A DNA stretch of 48,236 nucleotides from Alphaproteobacteria bacterium (GCA_009909065.1 JAAANZ010000109.1:1-48236); one strand, 5' to 3'; shown: positions 36,391 through 45,849, counted from the stretch's first letter. The notes: generated by a model from the letters alone, not told the origin. Made by a program: numbers and translations.

Positions 36391-37272
36391 ATGACCCAGA
36401 TTGCCGGCCTGATCCTGCTTCTTCTCCTGATCACGGGCGGGCTCTACGCCACCGGCGCAGAGGCCGTGCTCACCGCCCTGCCCTTCGAACTCGGGCTGAT
36501 CGCCGGGACAGCCGTGGCAACGCTCCTGATCGCAAACGCCCCGAGCGTTGCCCGCGAGGCCGCCGGAGGGTTCCTTCGCGCATTCCGCGGGTCGCGCTGG
36601 GACCAGCGGGCCTATCGCGAAATGCTCTCGCTGCTGCACGAGCTTGCGCGCCGCGCGCGGACATCCGGCCATGTCAGTATCGAGCCGGATATCGAAGCGC
36701 CGGACACCTCGGAGCTGTTTGCACGCGCGCCGGCCATTCAGGCCGATCGCGTCATGTGCGACCTGATCTGCGATGCCTTTCGCCTGATGGCCATCGATCC
36801 GGGCGACCCGCGGCGCATAAATGCCCAGATGAAGCAATTCATCGATGCGCGTGTCGGGGAGCGGATGCGGGCGGTCTCGGCGCTGCACACGCTGGCCGAC
36901 GCCTTGCCCGCGCTCGGGATCATTGCCGCGGTGCTGGGCATCATCAAGACAATGGCCGCCATCGACCAGTCGACTGCGGTGATCGGGGCGATGATTGCCA
37001 GTGCGCTTCTCGGCACCTTTCTCGGCGTGTTTCTCGCCTATGGCCTTGTCGGCCCGGTGGCGGTGCGATTCGGCCAGGTCGTGGAAGACGAGGCCGCCGC
37101 GCTCGAGACGGCCAACAGCTTTGTTTCGGCCATCGCCGCGGGAAGTGCACCGCGTATCGCCCTCGAGATGGCACTGTCCGGGATTCCGGCCGCCAGCCGG
37201 CCTGAAACCTCGGCGCTCGACCGCGATGTCCAGGCTTTCCGCTTCTCGCCGGCCCTTGACCGGGCCGCCTGA
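36391..37272 (+). CDS. motA: Flagellar motor stator protein MotA
   Basis: 293-aa stator subunit that with MotB conducts protons and drives flagellar rotation. Four membrane helices are placed as in MotA: the first two within residues 1-50 (MTQIAGLILLLLLITGG and FELGLIAGTAVATLLIANA), a large cytoplasmic loop, and the last two with the conserved prolines in ADALPALGIIAAVLGIIKTM and LGTFLGVFLAYGLVGPVAVR. The loop segment RRARTSGHVSIEPDIEAPDT and ADRVMCDLICDAFRLM is also typical. Start at ATG 36391. motB is not in the window; separate motA and motB loci are common in Caulobacter relatives. A GC hairpin (37273-37287) follows the stop. Confidence 0.93.
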   Translation: MTQIAGLILLLLLITGGLYATGAEAVLTALPFELGLIAGTAVATLLIANAPSVAREAAGGFLRAFRGSRWDQRAYREMLSLLHELARRARTSGHVSIEPDIEAPDTSELFARAPAIQADRVMCDLICDAFRLMAIDPGDPRRINAQMKQFIDARVGERMRAVSALHTLADALPALGIIAAVLGIIKTMAAIDQSTAVIGAMIASALLGTFLGVFLAYGLVGPVAVRFGQVVEDEAAALETANSFVSAIAAGSAPRIALEMALSGIPAASRPETSALDRDVQAFRFSPALDRAA

Positions 37273-37287
37273 GCGGCGGGCCGCCGC
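37273..37287 (+). terminator. GC-rich hairpin after motA
   Basis: GCGGCG-GGC-CGCCGC begins right after the motA stop codon. There is no T run downstream, so it is either a weak or factor-dependent stop signal or an mRNA 3'-end stabiliser. Confidence 0.3.
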
Positions 37288-37401
37288 GCCCGGTATTACC
37301 GCGCGGTTAAGAGCAATACTGTGATTTGTCCCGGCTGATGAAACGCGCAGCAAGCCTTGGCTGTCACACCGGGGGAACGGCTTGCCGGTAGGGAGTGTCA
37401 A

Positions 37402-37809
37402 ATGAATGATCGCGCGCTTGGACAGGCGATTGAGCGGAGCTACTGGCTCCATGGAACAGCTGAACGCATTGCGACCGGCCTGACCGGTATCATCGCCGTG
37501 CTCGTCGCGCTGAAGGCGGCAGCCTGGACACCGGGCACCGAGCTTTTTGCCCTCCAGCATGAATTCGTCCGCATGGCCGCCTTTGCCTCTCTCACGATCT
37601 GGGCGACCTTCACGATCGGGCTCAGCCGGCGAGGCGCCGCAGCGATGCTGGTGATGGTCTTTGCCGCCATTCTCGAACTCATCGTGATGCCGGCCCGTGC
37701 GGAGATGCTCAACACGCTCGGGGCCTCGGCGGCGGGGATCACGCTGGCTTATCTCGGCCTGCACTTCTACTGGTTCCAGGTGGCTGGAAAACGGGCAGAA
37801 CTGACCTGA
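37402..37809 (+). CDS. Hypothetical membrane protein (135 aa)
   Basis: Integral membrane protein with about four helices (IATGLTGIIAVLVALKAAAW, MAAFASLTIWATFTIGL, GAAAMLVMVFAAILELIVM, GITLAYLGLHFYWFQVA). The N-terminus MNDRALGQAIERSYWLHG is cytoplasmic-like. I recognise no family. GGGAG lies 6 nt before the ATG at 37402. It is 130 bp downstream of motA on the same strand, but nothing links the two in function. Confidence 0.75.
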   Translation: MNDRALGQAIERSYWLHGTAERIATGLTGIIAVLVALKAAAWTPGTELFALQHEFVRMAAFASLTIWATFTIGLSRRGAAAMLVMVFAAILELIVMPARAEMLNTLGASAAGITLAYLGLHFYWFQVAGKRAELT

Positions 37810-37970
37810 CCCAGCCGCCAGTTGCGTGCAAGGCTTGATCGGGCCTTCTCTTCAGCTTAAGTCGCGGCCATCGAGCGCGGGCCGGCGCCTGGATCCTTGC
37901 CACGGCTCCACCTGCGCAAATGGCCGGCCCGCCGGGACCTGCTCCCTGCGACGACGGATGAGGTTCGCGC

Positions 37971-38495
37971 ATGGCCCGATTCGATACCCTGCTGAGCACG
38001 GTCGAGACCTATCAGCAGCTAGCCACGGAAAATTATGACCGCATCCGCCGGCTCGCCGAGGAGCTGCGCGAGGGCTTCTGCGCGTATCTGGGGGCCACCG
38101 ACGGGACATGCGTGCATCTCGTGCCCCCGGCCGGGCCGTTCCAGCCTCGCCCCTATGGCGATCAGGCCTTTTCCGTGCCGCCACGCGGTTTCCGTCCCCT
38201 GGGCCCTGTCAGCTTCGGCCTTGCCGTGCGGGTCACGAAGGGAACCGACTGGCTGCGCCTGACGCTGGAATGTCGCAAAACCGGAGACGATCTGACCGTG
38301 GCCATCAAGGGAGGCGAGGAGCACACATTCAGGCTGCCCCTGGCGGAGAACACTCCAGAGCCCTTTTACGAGAAGATCTACGAGCATGTGCATCACTGGT
38401 TCGACACCCGGATCGCACGCTACCGGGATGGGGACTCGGGCACTCGCGAAATCGGCTTTGACTTTGCCGTGGAAGCCGATCAGGGCAAGGTCTGA
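37971..38495 (+). CDS. Hypothetical protein (174 aa)
   Basis: Soluble protein without recognised family. The N-terminal 40 residues are helical (MARFDTLLSTVETYQQLATE), followed by a beta-rich middle (GPVSFGLAVRVTKGTDWLRL then TVAIKGGEEHTFRLPL) and a helical segment with EPFYEKIYEHVHHWFD. GAGG lies about 8 nt before the ATG at 37971. It precedes the antiporter gene by 41 bp on the same strand and may be co-transcribed; a role in sensing for the antiporter is only a guess. Confidence 0.72.
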   Translation: MARFDTLLSTVETYQQLATENYDRIRRLAEELREGFCAYLGATDGTCVHLVPPAGPFQPRPYGDQAFSVPPRGFRPLGPVSFGLAVRVTKGTDWLRLTLECRKTGDDLTVAIKGGEEHTFRLPLAENTPEPFYEKIYEHVHHWFDTRIARYRDGDSGTREIGFDFAVEADQGKV

Positions 38496-38536
38496 CGCAC
38501 CGTAACGCGTCCAAGAAGTATTGGGGCTTTCCGGAC

Positions 38537-40537
38537 ATGCTGAACCTTGACGCGCTGACAGCGCATCATGCCGTCTTTCTGGCCAGTGGAGGCGACGGCG
38601 CACTGATCTTTTCAGTCGCGCTGATCGGCGCGCTTGGCCTCGGCGCGCAATGGCTCGCCTGGCGGCTGCAGGCCCCGGCTATCGTCCTGATGGCGTTGGC
38701 CGGACTCGCGGTCGGGCCGCTGTGGGCCGTCACCCTCGGCAATCCGGATTCGCCGGTCTATCTCGGACAGCCGGGCGCCCTGCTCAACCCGACCGCCGAA
38801 TTCGGCGAATTGCTGCGCCCGGCCATCTCGCTGGCCGTGGCCGTGATCCTGTTCGAGGGTGGCCTCGCCCTGAAATTCCAGAACCTGCGCGATGCCGGCG
38901 CCGCCGTGCGCCGCATGGTCTTTTTCGGCGGCCCGCTCGCCTGGGCGCTGGGGTCGCTGGCGGCGTTTTATGTCGCCGGTCTCGATTGGGCGAGTTCGAT
39001 TGTCTTTGCCGGCGTGATGGTCGTGACCGGACCGACGGTCATCATGCCGCTCCTGCGCCAGTCCAAGCTCGGCGGCCGGACGGGCGCGGCGCTGAAATGG
39101 GAAGGCATCGTCAATGACCCGATCGGCGCGCTGTTCGCCGTGGCCGCTTTCGAGATCGTGCGCGTGGTCTCGGCCGGCGACTCGGCTTTCATGGCCGCGG
39201 CATGGATCATTTTCGCAGCCGCTTTCGGAGCCGGCCTCGGCATTGCGTTCGGTTTTGTCATGGTGCGCGCGTTCCGCAGCGGCATGACGCCGGAATTCCT
39301 CAAGGCGCCGCTGATCTTCGCCTCGATCCTGCTTTGCTATGCCCTTGCCGAGATGATCGAGCGGGAAATCGGCCTGGTCGCGGTCACGGCCTACGGAATG
39401 TATCTTGCCAATTCGCGGCTGGCCGGCCTCAACGAGCTTCGCAAGTTCAAGGAGGATATCGCCGTCTTGCTGGTGTCGGGCGTGTTCGTCATCCTGACAG
39501 CCAATCTCACCCCCGAGATCATTTCCCAGGCGGTGAACTGGCGCACTGCAGCCTTTCTTTTCGTGATGCTGTTCATGGTGCGGCCCCTTTCCATCTGGAT
39601 TTCGACATTCGGGACGCTCTCGCGCAAGGAAGCTCTCCTGCTCGGCTGGATTGCCCCGCGCGGCATCGTGGCCGTGGCCGTATCCGGCCTGTTCGGTTCG
39701 CTCCTGGTCGACCTGGCGCGCAATTCGAGTTTCGATATTCACAGCGCCGACCAGATCGGCCCGCTGGCATTTGCCATGGTGTTTACCACGGTTGTCCTGC
39801 ACGGGTTTTCGATCGGGCCGCTGGCGCGCAGTCTCGGCCTGGCGCGGCGCGGCAAGCCCGGAGTCCTGCTTGTCGGCGCCACGCCGTGGACCGTGGACTT
39901 TGCGCGCACGCTCGACCAAACCGGGATCGAGGTGATCGTCGCCGATGGCAACTGGCGGCGCCTGCGACCGGCCCGCGATGCCGGCCTTGAGACGTTTTTC
40001 GGTGAAGTCCTGTCGGAGGATGCCGAGCTGCGGCTCGACCATTCGCGCTTCGAAACCGCCCTCGCCCTGTCGGCCAACGAGCCCTATAATGCCCTCGTAT
40101 CGGGCCATTTCGCGCCGGAGCTCGGCCGCCACAAGGTCTATCAGCTCTCCTCGCAGGACAGCGATGAAGAGGACCCACGGGCCATGGGAATGAGCACGCG
40201 CGGGCGCACCCTGATCCGGCGCGGGCGCGGCTATGACCAGCTGATCCGGGACCATTATCGCGGCTGGGTGTTCTCCAAAACCCAGCTCACCGAGAAATAC
40301 GGGCTGAAGGAATTTCGCGCCGATCGTCCCAATTCCGATCTGGTTGCGGAGGTCCGCAGCGACGGCACCGTGCAGTTTCTCGGGCCCAATCGCGAGGCCC
40401 GCGGCGCGGCCGGCAACACGCTTATCAGTTTCGGCCCGCCCGACACCACGGAGAAGGGCCAGAAAGCCGCGGAAAGCCCCGAGAACGACGGCGGCCGACC
40501 CGCCGCGAACGGGACAGGCGAAGCGGCCCGCGGTTGA
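38537..40537 (+). CDS. CPA1-type Na+(K+)/H+ antiporter with C-terminal Rossmann domain
   Basis: 666-aa cation:proton antiporter. The membrane part (residues 1-430) has about 12 helices; AVILFEGGLALKFQNLRDAG and KWEGIVNDPIGALFAVAAFE are the CPA1 ion-binding regions, with the ND motif intact. The C-terminal part starts GVLLVGATPWTVDFARTLDQ and continues VIVADGNWRRLRPARDAG, a TrkA-N/RCK-like nucleotide-binding fold, then a further domain (KTQLTEKYGLKEFRA) and a disordered tail. The Rossmann domain would let nucleotide or redox state gate transport. The ion cannot be told. Start at ATG 38537. Confidence 0.9.
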   Translation: MLNLDALTAHHAVFLASGGDGALIFSVALIGALGLGAQWLAWRLQAPAIVLMALAGLAVGPLWAVTLGNPDSPVYLGQPGALLNPTAEFGELLRPAISLAVAVILFEGGLALKFQNLRDAGAAVRRMVFFGGPLAWALGSLAAFYVAGLDWASSIVFAGVMVVTGPTVIMPLLRQSKLGGRTGAALKWEGIVNDPIGALFAVAAFEIVRVVSAGDSAFMAAAWIIFAAAFGAGLGIAFGFVMVRAFRSGMTPEFLKAPLIFASILLCYALAEMIEREIGLVAVTAYGMYLANSRLAGLNELRKFKEDIAVLLVSGVFVILTANLTPEIISQAVNWRTAAFLFVMLFMVRPLSIWISTFGTLSRKEALLLGWIAPRGIVAVAVSGLFGSLLVDLARNSSFDIHSADQIGPLAFAMVFTTVVLHGFSIGPLARSLGLARRGKPGVLLVGATPWTVDFARTLDQTGIEVIVADGNWRRLRPARDAGLETFFGEVLSEDAELRLDHSRFETALALSANEPYNALVSGHFAPELGRHKVYQLSSQDSDEEDPRAMGMSTRGRTLIRRGRGYDQLIRDHYRGWVFSKTQLTEKYGLKEFRADRPNSDLVAEVRSDGTVQFLGPNREARGAAGNTLISFGPPDTTEKGQKAAESPENDGGRPAANGTGEAARG

Positions 40538-40664
40538 AATTATCAGGCATGGCACTCGCCTGTGAGGCGATGTCGGTTAAAACCTGATATTATCTGTGCA
40601 ACGTTGTTGTGGAAGGTGCGTTGGCTGAACGCCAAGGACATGGAAGCCGAGAGGAGTATCCCAA

Positions 40665-41486
40665 ATGCTGAGATTGATTGGACTGGGCCTGGCCGGGCTT
40701 GTGCTGGCAGGTTGCGCGACCACGATAGAGTCCGATTCGCGGCTGGAATCCGCACGCCAGGCCGTCGAAACGGCCGAAGCCTCCGGCATGGCGGCCGATC
40801 GCGAGCTTGCCGAGGCCCGCAGCTATCTGAGCGAAACCGAAGAGGCTTATGAGAGCGGCGAGGAATTTGCCTATGAAGCCAATTCGCAACTGACCACGGC
40901 CTTTGCCGACCTTGCGGTCACGAAAGGGGAGCTGGACGCGCTGCGCGGCTCGGCGCAGGGAATGGAAGAGGCGCTCAACGAGGCACGCGCCGCCCGCGAA
41001 AGCTGCTCGAACGAACTGGACAGCGTTCGCCGGCAATTGCAGCAATGCCGCACGAGCGGCGTCGATGCCGACCTGGCCGCCCTGGGCGAGGCCCTGGGTG
41101 CGTTTGACGTGCGCGAGACAGCCAATGGCACGATGTTCACCCTGCGCAAAATCGGTTTCTCGCTGGAAAGCGCCGCCTTGTCGGGCGAGGCCCGTGAGCG
41201 GCTTTCGGCCCTGGCCGATTATCTGGCCGCCAATCCGGGCATGCGCGTGCGGATCGAGGGCCATACCGACACGACCGGACCAACCGAGTACAATCAGCGC
41301 CTGTCTGAGCGCCGGGCCCAGTCCGTCGCCGACCTGATGACCGAGAATGGCGTGGCTGCGCGCCGGATCACGGCATCCGGGCAGGGTGAGAGCAATCCGG
41401 TGGCCAGCAATGACAACCGCGCCGGCCGGATCGCCAATCGCCGTGTGGAAATCACGCTGATGTCCGGCGATGGGGCGAGCGGTTAA
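40665..41486 (+). CDS. OmpA-family lipoprotein with coiled coil
   Basis: 273-aa outer-membrane lipoprotein. The signal ends in LVLAGC (Cys17 lipidated). A DUF4398-like helical/coiled-coil part (residues about 25-145) precedes the OmpA C-terminal domain with IEGHTDTTGPTEYNQRLSER and RAQSVADLM, which binds the diaminopimelate of peptidoglycan through Asp202 and the following Arg. It would tether the outer membrane to the wall. AGAGGAG lies about 8 nt before the ATG. The family resembles Pal but is longer. It converges with the DUF2061 gene. Confidence 0.9.
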   Translation: MLRLIGLGLAGLVLAGCATTIESDSRLESARQAVETAEASGMAADRELAEARSYLSETEEAYESGEEFAYEANSQLTTAFADLAVTKGELDALRGSAQGMEEALNEARAARESCSNELDSVRRQLQQCRTSGVDADLAALGEALGAFDVRETANGTMFTLRKIGFSLESAALSGEARERLSALADYLAANPGMRVRIEGHTDTTGPTEYNQRLSERRAQSVADLMTENGVAARRITASGQGESNPVASNDNRAGRIANRRVEITLMSGDGASG

Positions 41487-41492
41487 AGCTGC

Positions 41493-41744
41493 TCAGGCGG
41501 CAGCGAAGTCGTCACGTGGCTCGGCTTGTCGCCGCTGTGGCGGCAAGCCTTGCGCGGACGATTCGGCAGGTCTTGGTTTCCAGGCACGCTCGTGAAGGAA
41601 ATAGGCCAGTGTCTGGACCATCGGCTCGATCAGACCTATGGCGAAAGCCGTGCGCAAGTTACCGGTCAGGGCATAAGCCACGCTGACGGCGACACTGAGA
41701 TGTGTAAGTGAAAAGCTGGCTGTTTTGGCAAGTTCGCGGGTCAT
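41493..41744 (-). CDS. DUF2061 family membrane protein
   Basis: Small membrane protein of 83 aa from ATG 41744. MTRELAKTASFSLTHLSVAV, AYALTGNLRTAFAIGLIEP and MVQTLAYFLHERAW match DUF2061, of unknown function, with two helices. The frame stays open upstream, and a TTG at 41792 with GAGGA 4 nt before it, or TTG 41822, would add 16-26 residues (LPQITFVDALTFGIRS). The N-terminus is therefore uncertain. Hydrophilic C-terminal tail. It is 14 bp after alkB on the same strand. Confidence 0.82.
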   Translation of the reverse strand: MTRELAKTASFSLTHLSVAVSVAYALTGNLRTAFAIGLIEPMVQTLAYFLHERAWKPRPAESSAQGLPPQRRQAEPRDDFAAA

Positions 41745-41836
41745 GGATCTGATTCCGAATGTCAATGCATCCACGAAGGTGATCTGCGGCAAGCCTTCCT
41801 CAAATTGATTCTGCCGAAACAACCGATCGGCGAACT

Positions 41837-42508
41837 CTATGGCCCGGCGCCTCCGGCATGAGTAAGGCAGTCACGGCGCGCCAGCTCCGTGACCCGCCGC
41901 AGGGTGAGGTTGATGCGCCCGCCGCCACCGATCAGGTTGGTCTCACCGAAACGGATGCGGTCGACGCCGTGATGGCAATGCCGCGCCCGGCCGGACAGAA
42001 CCACCACGTCGCCGCTTTCCAGCCAGAGACTGGTGGTCGGATCGCGCCGCGCGGGCCCGCCGACGCGAAACAGGGCCGGATCGCCGAGCGAGACTGACAT
42101 AACCGGTGCGTCAAGGGCCTCCTCGTCCGCATCGACATGAAGGCCCAGCCGGGCGTTTTCGCCATACCAGTTGACGAGGCAGGCTTCCGGCCGAGCCGGA
42201 TAGCCGGTCAGCCTGTCCCAGAGCTGGAGCAGCAGAAAGGGAATGGCTGGCCAGGGGGCGCCCGTCTGAGGATGGCAGGCCTGGTATCGATAGCCACCGG
42301 TCTTGTCGGTGACCCAGCCGAGCAGGCCGAAATTCGTCATGCGCACGCGCATGGGCTTGCCGCTGCGCGGCAGGCGGGGCGTGTAGAGGGGAGCCGACCC
42401 CCAACCGGCCATCACCTCGCGGGCCAGAGCGGCCTGTTCGTCAACCGTGAGTTCGCCAGGCCAGTGACGGAAGCCATTGGGCAGGCGGTCTGCGCGCGCG
42501 GATGTCAT
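41837..42508 (-). CDS. alkB: DNA oxidative demethylase AlkB
   Basis: 223-aa Fe(II)/2-oxoglutarate dioxygenase that repairs 1-methyladenine and 3-methylcytosine in DNA. The iron ligands are His124 and Asp126 in LGLHVDADE and His180 in HCHHGVDRI; 2-oxoglutarate is held by Arg198 and Arg204 in GRINLTLRRV. The substrate-side block MRVRMTNFGLLGWVTDKTGGYRY is typical of AlkB. Start at ATG 42508. It is divergent from dnaK, with 249 bp between. Confidence 0.95.
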   Translation of the reverse strand: MTSARADRLPNGFRHWPGELTVDEQAALAREVMAGWGSAPLYTPRLPRSGKPMRVRMTNFGLLGWVTDKTGGYRYQACHPQTGAPWPAIPFLLLQLWDRLTGYPARPEACLVNWYGENARLGLHVDADEEALDAPVMSVSLGDPALFRVGGPARRDPTTSLWLESGDVVVLSGRARHCHHGVDRIRFGETNLIGGGGRINLTLRRVTELARRDCLTHAGGAGP

Positions 42509-42597
42509 CGGTGCCTTGTCCTGATTGGCCGCGGTTACAATAGCCCTCCAGGCGCTGCATGAAAACGCTGTGTGGCGCGGTGAATCCCGGTCGGCCT

Positions 42598-42624
42598 ATT
42601 GAGGCGCGCCAATCGCTTCCCATA
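42598..42624 (+). promoter_or_regulatory. Candidate heat-shock (RpoH) promoter of dnaK
   Basis: ATTGAG (42598-42603) and CCCATATC (from 42619) are separated by 15 bp, close to the sigma-32 pattern CTTGAA...CCCCATNT; the downstream element fits well, the upstream one moderately. It lies about 135 bp before the dnaK start, in the gap between alkB and dnaK. I see no better promoter there. Confidence 0.4.
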
Positions 42625-42757
42625 TCGCTCGCGAAGCCCGGCGACCCGGCCGGGCGGACACGAAAACCCCAAGGCGCCGCACGTTCATGGGTGCTGCAAT
42701 CAGCAGGCCCCGCGCAAAATGTCCGGCGGCGGCCGCAGACAGAGGATGAGAAAGACA

Positions 42758-44668
42758 ATGGGTAAGATCATCGGCATCGACCTCGGCACGACGAACAGCT
42801 GTGTGGCGGTCATGGAAGGCGGCGATCCGAAAGTGATCGAGAACGCCGAGGGTTCGCGCACGACACCGTCTGTCGTTGCCTTCACGGAAAACGACGAGCG
42901 CCTGATCGGCATGCCCGCGCGCCGGCAGGCGGTGACCAATCCCGACTTCACCTTTTACGCCATCAAGCGCCTTATCGGGCGCCAGTTCGACGACCCGACC
43001 GCCCAGAAGGACAAGGAGATCTCGCCCTTCGAGATCATCGAGGGTCCGAATGGCGATGCCTGGGTGAAAGGCCGCAGCAAGGAATATGCGCCGCAGGAAA
43101 TCTCTGCCTTTGTCCTGCAGAAGATGAAGGAAACCGCCGAAGCCTATCTCGGCGAGACGGTGACCGAGGCGATCATTACCGTGCCGGCCTATTTCAATGA
43201 CAGCCAGCGCCAGGCGACCAAGGATGCCGGCAAGATCGCCGGCCTTGAAGTGCGCCGCATCATCAATGAGCCAACGGCGGCGGCGCTCGCCTACGGCCTG
43301 GAGAAACAGGACGGCAAGACCATCGCGGTCTATGACCTTGGCGGCGGCACATTCGATGTCTCGATCCTGGAGATCGGCGACGGCGTGTTCGAAGTGCTAT
43401 CGACGAATGGCGACACCTTCCTCGGCGGCGAGGATTTCGACCTGCGGATCGTCGATTACCTGGCCGAAGAGTTCAAGAAGGATCAGGGCATTGACCTGAA
43501 GGCCGACAAACTCGCCCTGCAACGCCTCAAGGAAGAAGCCGAAAAGGCCAAGAAAGAGCTTTCGTCAGCGTCGCAATACGAGGTGAACCTGCCCTTCATC
43601 ACTGCCGATGCAAGCGGCCCGAAACACCTCAATATCAAGCTGAGCCGCGCCAAGTTCGAGACACTTGTCGATGATCTCGTCAAGCGCACGATCGAACCGT
43701 GTCGCAAGGCGCTGTCCGATGCCGGCAAGTCGGCATCCGATATCGAAGATGTCGTGCTTGTCGGCGGCATGACCCGCATGCCGGCGGTCCAGGAAGCGGT
43801 CAAGGGCTTCTTTGGGCGTGAGCCCCATAAGGGTGTGAACCCGGACGAGGTTGTCGCCATCGGCGCGGCCATTCAGGGCGGCGTCCTGCAAGGCGACGTC
43901 AAGGATGTGGTGCTTCTCGACGTGACGCCGCTTTCGCTCGGGATCGAGACGCTGGGCGGCGTGTTCACCCGCCTGATCGACCGCAACACGACCATCCCGA
44001 CCAAGAAGTCCCAGGTCTTCTCGACGGCCGAAGACAACCAGCCCGCCGTGACCATCAAGGTCTATCAGGGCGAGCGGGAGATGGCGGCCGACAACAAGGA
44101 ACTGGGCACCTTCAATCTCGAAGGCATCCCGTCGGCACCGCGCGGCGTTCCGCAGATCGAGGTGACCTTCGACATTGATGCCAACGGGATTGTCAATGTA
44201 TCGGCCAAGGACAAGGCCACCGGCAAGGAACAGCGCATCACGATCCAGGCCGACGGCGGGCTCTCGGAAGATGACATCAAGACGATGATGGAAGATGCCG
44301 AGAAGAATGCCGAAGAAGACAAGAAACGCCGTGAACTCGTCGACGCCCGGAACAATGCCGAGGCGCTGATCCACCAGACCGAACAGCAACTCTCTGAGCA
44401 TGGCGACAAGGTCTCCGATGAGGTCAGAAGCGAAATCGAGACGGCGAAAGGCGAGCTGAAAACGGCCGCCGAGGGCGAAGATGCCGAGGCCATCGCGACC
44501 AAGCAGCAGGCCCTCATGAGCGCGGCTATGAAGCTTGGCGAGGCAATCTATGCCAGCCAGCAGGAAGCCGCCGCCCATGCCGACGTAGCGGCCGATGCGG
44601 CAGGTGAGGAGGATGTCGTCGACGCCGATTATGAAGAAGTCGATGACGACGAGAAGAAAAGCGCCTGA
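42758..44668 (+). CDS. dnaK: Chaperone DnaK (Hsp70)
   Basis: 636-aa Hsp70. The ATPase domain starts [20 protein letters not shown], with [14 protein letters not shown]-type phosphate loop ([14 protein letters not shown]) and [12 protein letters not shown]; the peptide-binding domain contains [18 protein letters not shown] and [14 protein letters not shown]; a lid and a tail with EEVDDDEKK end the protein. DnaK folds new and damaged proteins with DnaJ and GrpE. The ATG at 42758 fits the family; AGAGGA is about 12 nt upstream. dnaJ does not follow: a strong terminator lies 37 bp after the stop. Confidence 0.98.
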   Translation: MGKIIGIDLGTTNSCVAVMEGGDPKVIENAEGSRTTPSVVAFTENDERLIGMPARRQAVTNPDFTFYAIKRLIGRQFDDPTAQKDKEISPFEIIEGPNGDAWVKGRSKEYAPQEISAFVLQKMKETAEAYLGETVTEAIITVPAYFNDSQRQATKDAGKIAGLEVRRIINEPTAAALAYGLEKQDGKTIAVYDLGGGTFDVSILEIGDGVFEVLSTNGDTFLGGEDFDLRIVDYLAEEFKKDQGIDLKADKLALQRLKEEAEKAKKELSSASQYEVNLPFITADASGPKHLNIKLSRAKFETLVDDLVKRTIEPCRKALSDAGKSASDIEDVVLVGGMTRMPAVQEAVKGFFGREPHKGVNPDEVVAIGAAIQGGVLQGDVKDVVLLDVTPLSLGIETLGGVFTRLIDRNTTIPTKKSQVFSTAEDNQPAVTIKVYQGEREMAADNKELGTFNLEGIPSAPRGVPQIEVTFDIDANGIVNVSAKDKATGKEQRITIQADGGLSEDDIKTMMEDAEKNAEEDKKRRELVDARNNAEALIHQTEQQLSEHGDKVSDEVRSEIETAKGELKTAAEGEDAEAIATKQQALMSAAMKLGEAIYASQQEAAAHADVAADAAGEEDVVDADYEEVDDDEKKSA

Positions 44669-44704
44669 CCGCCCGCCTCTCACGAGGTGTTGACAAGGAG
44701 TTCA

Positions 44705-44736
44705 GCCCGCCGGCCCGCCCGGCGGGCTTTTCTTTT
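44705..44736 (+). terminator. Strong intrinsic terminator after dnaK
   Basis: GCCCGCCGG (44705-44713) pairs perfectly with CCGGCGGGC (44719-44727), with a 5-nt loop, followed by TTTTCTTTT (44728-44736). A 9-bp GC stem with a T-rich tail is a textbook Rho-independent terminator. It separates dnaK from the membrane protein gene downstream. Confidence 0.93.
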
Positions 44737-44764
44737 ACTGCGCGCACCCCCAACCTGCGGGCCG

Positions 44765-45301
44765 ATGCGGGAGTTGGTCTTGTCCCTGATTACGGAATTC
44801 GGTTTTGTCGTGTTCAGTGTCGCGCTTGCCCCGCTGGCTGTTCTGCTTGTCGGGATGCTGCGGTTGCAGCGCGCACTGAAACAGCCCGCGGAGCGGCGCC
44901 ATGGAGCCGTCTGCCGCGCTCTTTTCGGGATGTCGGCCGTGATTGTGGTGGCGCCCGTTTTCATGTTTGCGATGATGAGCGCGGAACATGCGATCGATCC
45001 GGCCTTTGCGGCGCGCAGTTTCGAGAATCCTGAAGCCGTTTCGCCCCGCGCCTTTTTTCTGTTTGCGATAGAACAGACTCTTGGCGGCGCGCTTTTCGAT
45101 GCGGTGGAGATCTACAATCTCGAAGTTGGCGTACTCCGCCATCGCTGCGAAAGCTGGATCTTCTGCAGTTCGCTCTTTCTTTACAGGTTGACCGTGAATG
45201 CGGCCGGGTCGGTCTTGCTCCTGGCGCTGCTCACGATCGGCTCGAACTGGTGCTGGCGGCGGACGCGCGCCTTTTTCGGTTCCCGCCAGGATCGCTCATG
45301 A
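44765..45301 (+). CDS. Hypothetical membrane protein (178 aa)
   Basis: Integral membrane protein, MRELVLSLITEFGFVVFSVA with about four helices, the others near AVIVVAPVFMFAMM, SPRAFFLFAIEQTLGGALFD and AAGSVLLLALLTIGSNWCW. A central amphipathic part is FDAVEIYNLEVGVLRHRCES. No family recognised. The ATG at 44765 lies 28 bp after the dnaK terminator and has no clear Shine-Dalgarno sequence; a start further upstream would lie inside the terminator. It converges with the first DUF3617 gene. Confidence 0.68.
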   Translation: MRELVLSLITEFGFVVFSVALAPLAVLLVGMLRLQRALKQPAERRHGAVCRALFGMSAVIVVAPVFMFAMMSAEHAIDPAFAARSFENPEAVSPRAFFLFAIEQTLGGALFDAVEIYNLEVGVLRHRCESWIFCSSLFLYRLTVNAAGSVLLLALLTIGSNWCWRRTRAFFGSRQDRS

Positions 45302-45317
45302 GCCGGCTGGGGCGCCG

Positions 45318-45761
45318 TCAGTCGCAAGTCCCCGTCCGTTGCGCTGTGCTTTCGGCGATGATCTGTATCTCCGACCCGTCGGAGCGCCGGCCGGACAGTT
45401 CCATATGCGTGCGCGCCCTGTTGCCGCTGTCCAGGCGCTCGGCGCTCATCGAGCCGTAGAAATCGGCGCCCTGGCGGCGACAGGCCAGAACGAAGGAGAT
45501 CGAGCCGTCCTTCCGGCTGATCTCGCTGGCGTCACAGCCTGCGCCGGCAAGATCGCGCACGGAGATCTCCGGCCGGTCCGCGCCGATACAGCGCGAGTGC
45601 GACGTGGTCACCTCCGGCAGCGGCGAGCGCGTGCCGTCCGCCAGCCGATAGGCCTCGACACGGCTTTCCGCCTGCCAGAGGCCGGGGGCCACGGGGAGCC
45701 CCTCGCCCTGTGCGCGGGCGCCGGCCAGGATGAGCATGAGAACAAGGGCAAGCGGTTTCAT
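45318..45761 (-). CDS. DUF3617 family secreted protein (copy A)
   Basis: 147 aa with a signal peptide (MKPLALVLMLILAGARAQG). The mature part shows the DUF3617 pattern: GLPVAPGLWQAESRVEAYRL, a Cys at RCIGADRP, GAGCDASEISRKDGSISFVL and AERLDSGNRARTHMELSGRR, ending in GTCD. Function unknown; the family is exported, four-cysteine and beta-rich. It shares its layout with the gene at 45850 on the same strand, 88 bp upstream. Confidence 0.85.
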   Translation of the reverse strand: MKPLALVLMLILAGARAQGEGLPVAPGLWQAESRVEAYRLADGTRSPLPEVTTSHSRCIGADRPEISVRDLAGAGCDASEISRKDGSISFVLACRRQGADFYGSMSAERLDSGNRARTHMELSGRRSDGSEIQIIAESTAQRTGTCD

Positions 45762-45849
45762 CGCGCTGGGCTTTCCTTCAGGGCGCAGAAAGCAGGCGGA
45801 AGCCTGTCGCCACGGCCCTGCGCCGGCTGGGCCAGGACAAGGCGGGCGA

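Noticed and set aside
38612-40555. 647-codon minus-strand frame over the antiporter gene
   Set aside because: Antisense shadow of a well-supported membrane protein; no family features.
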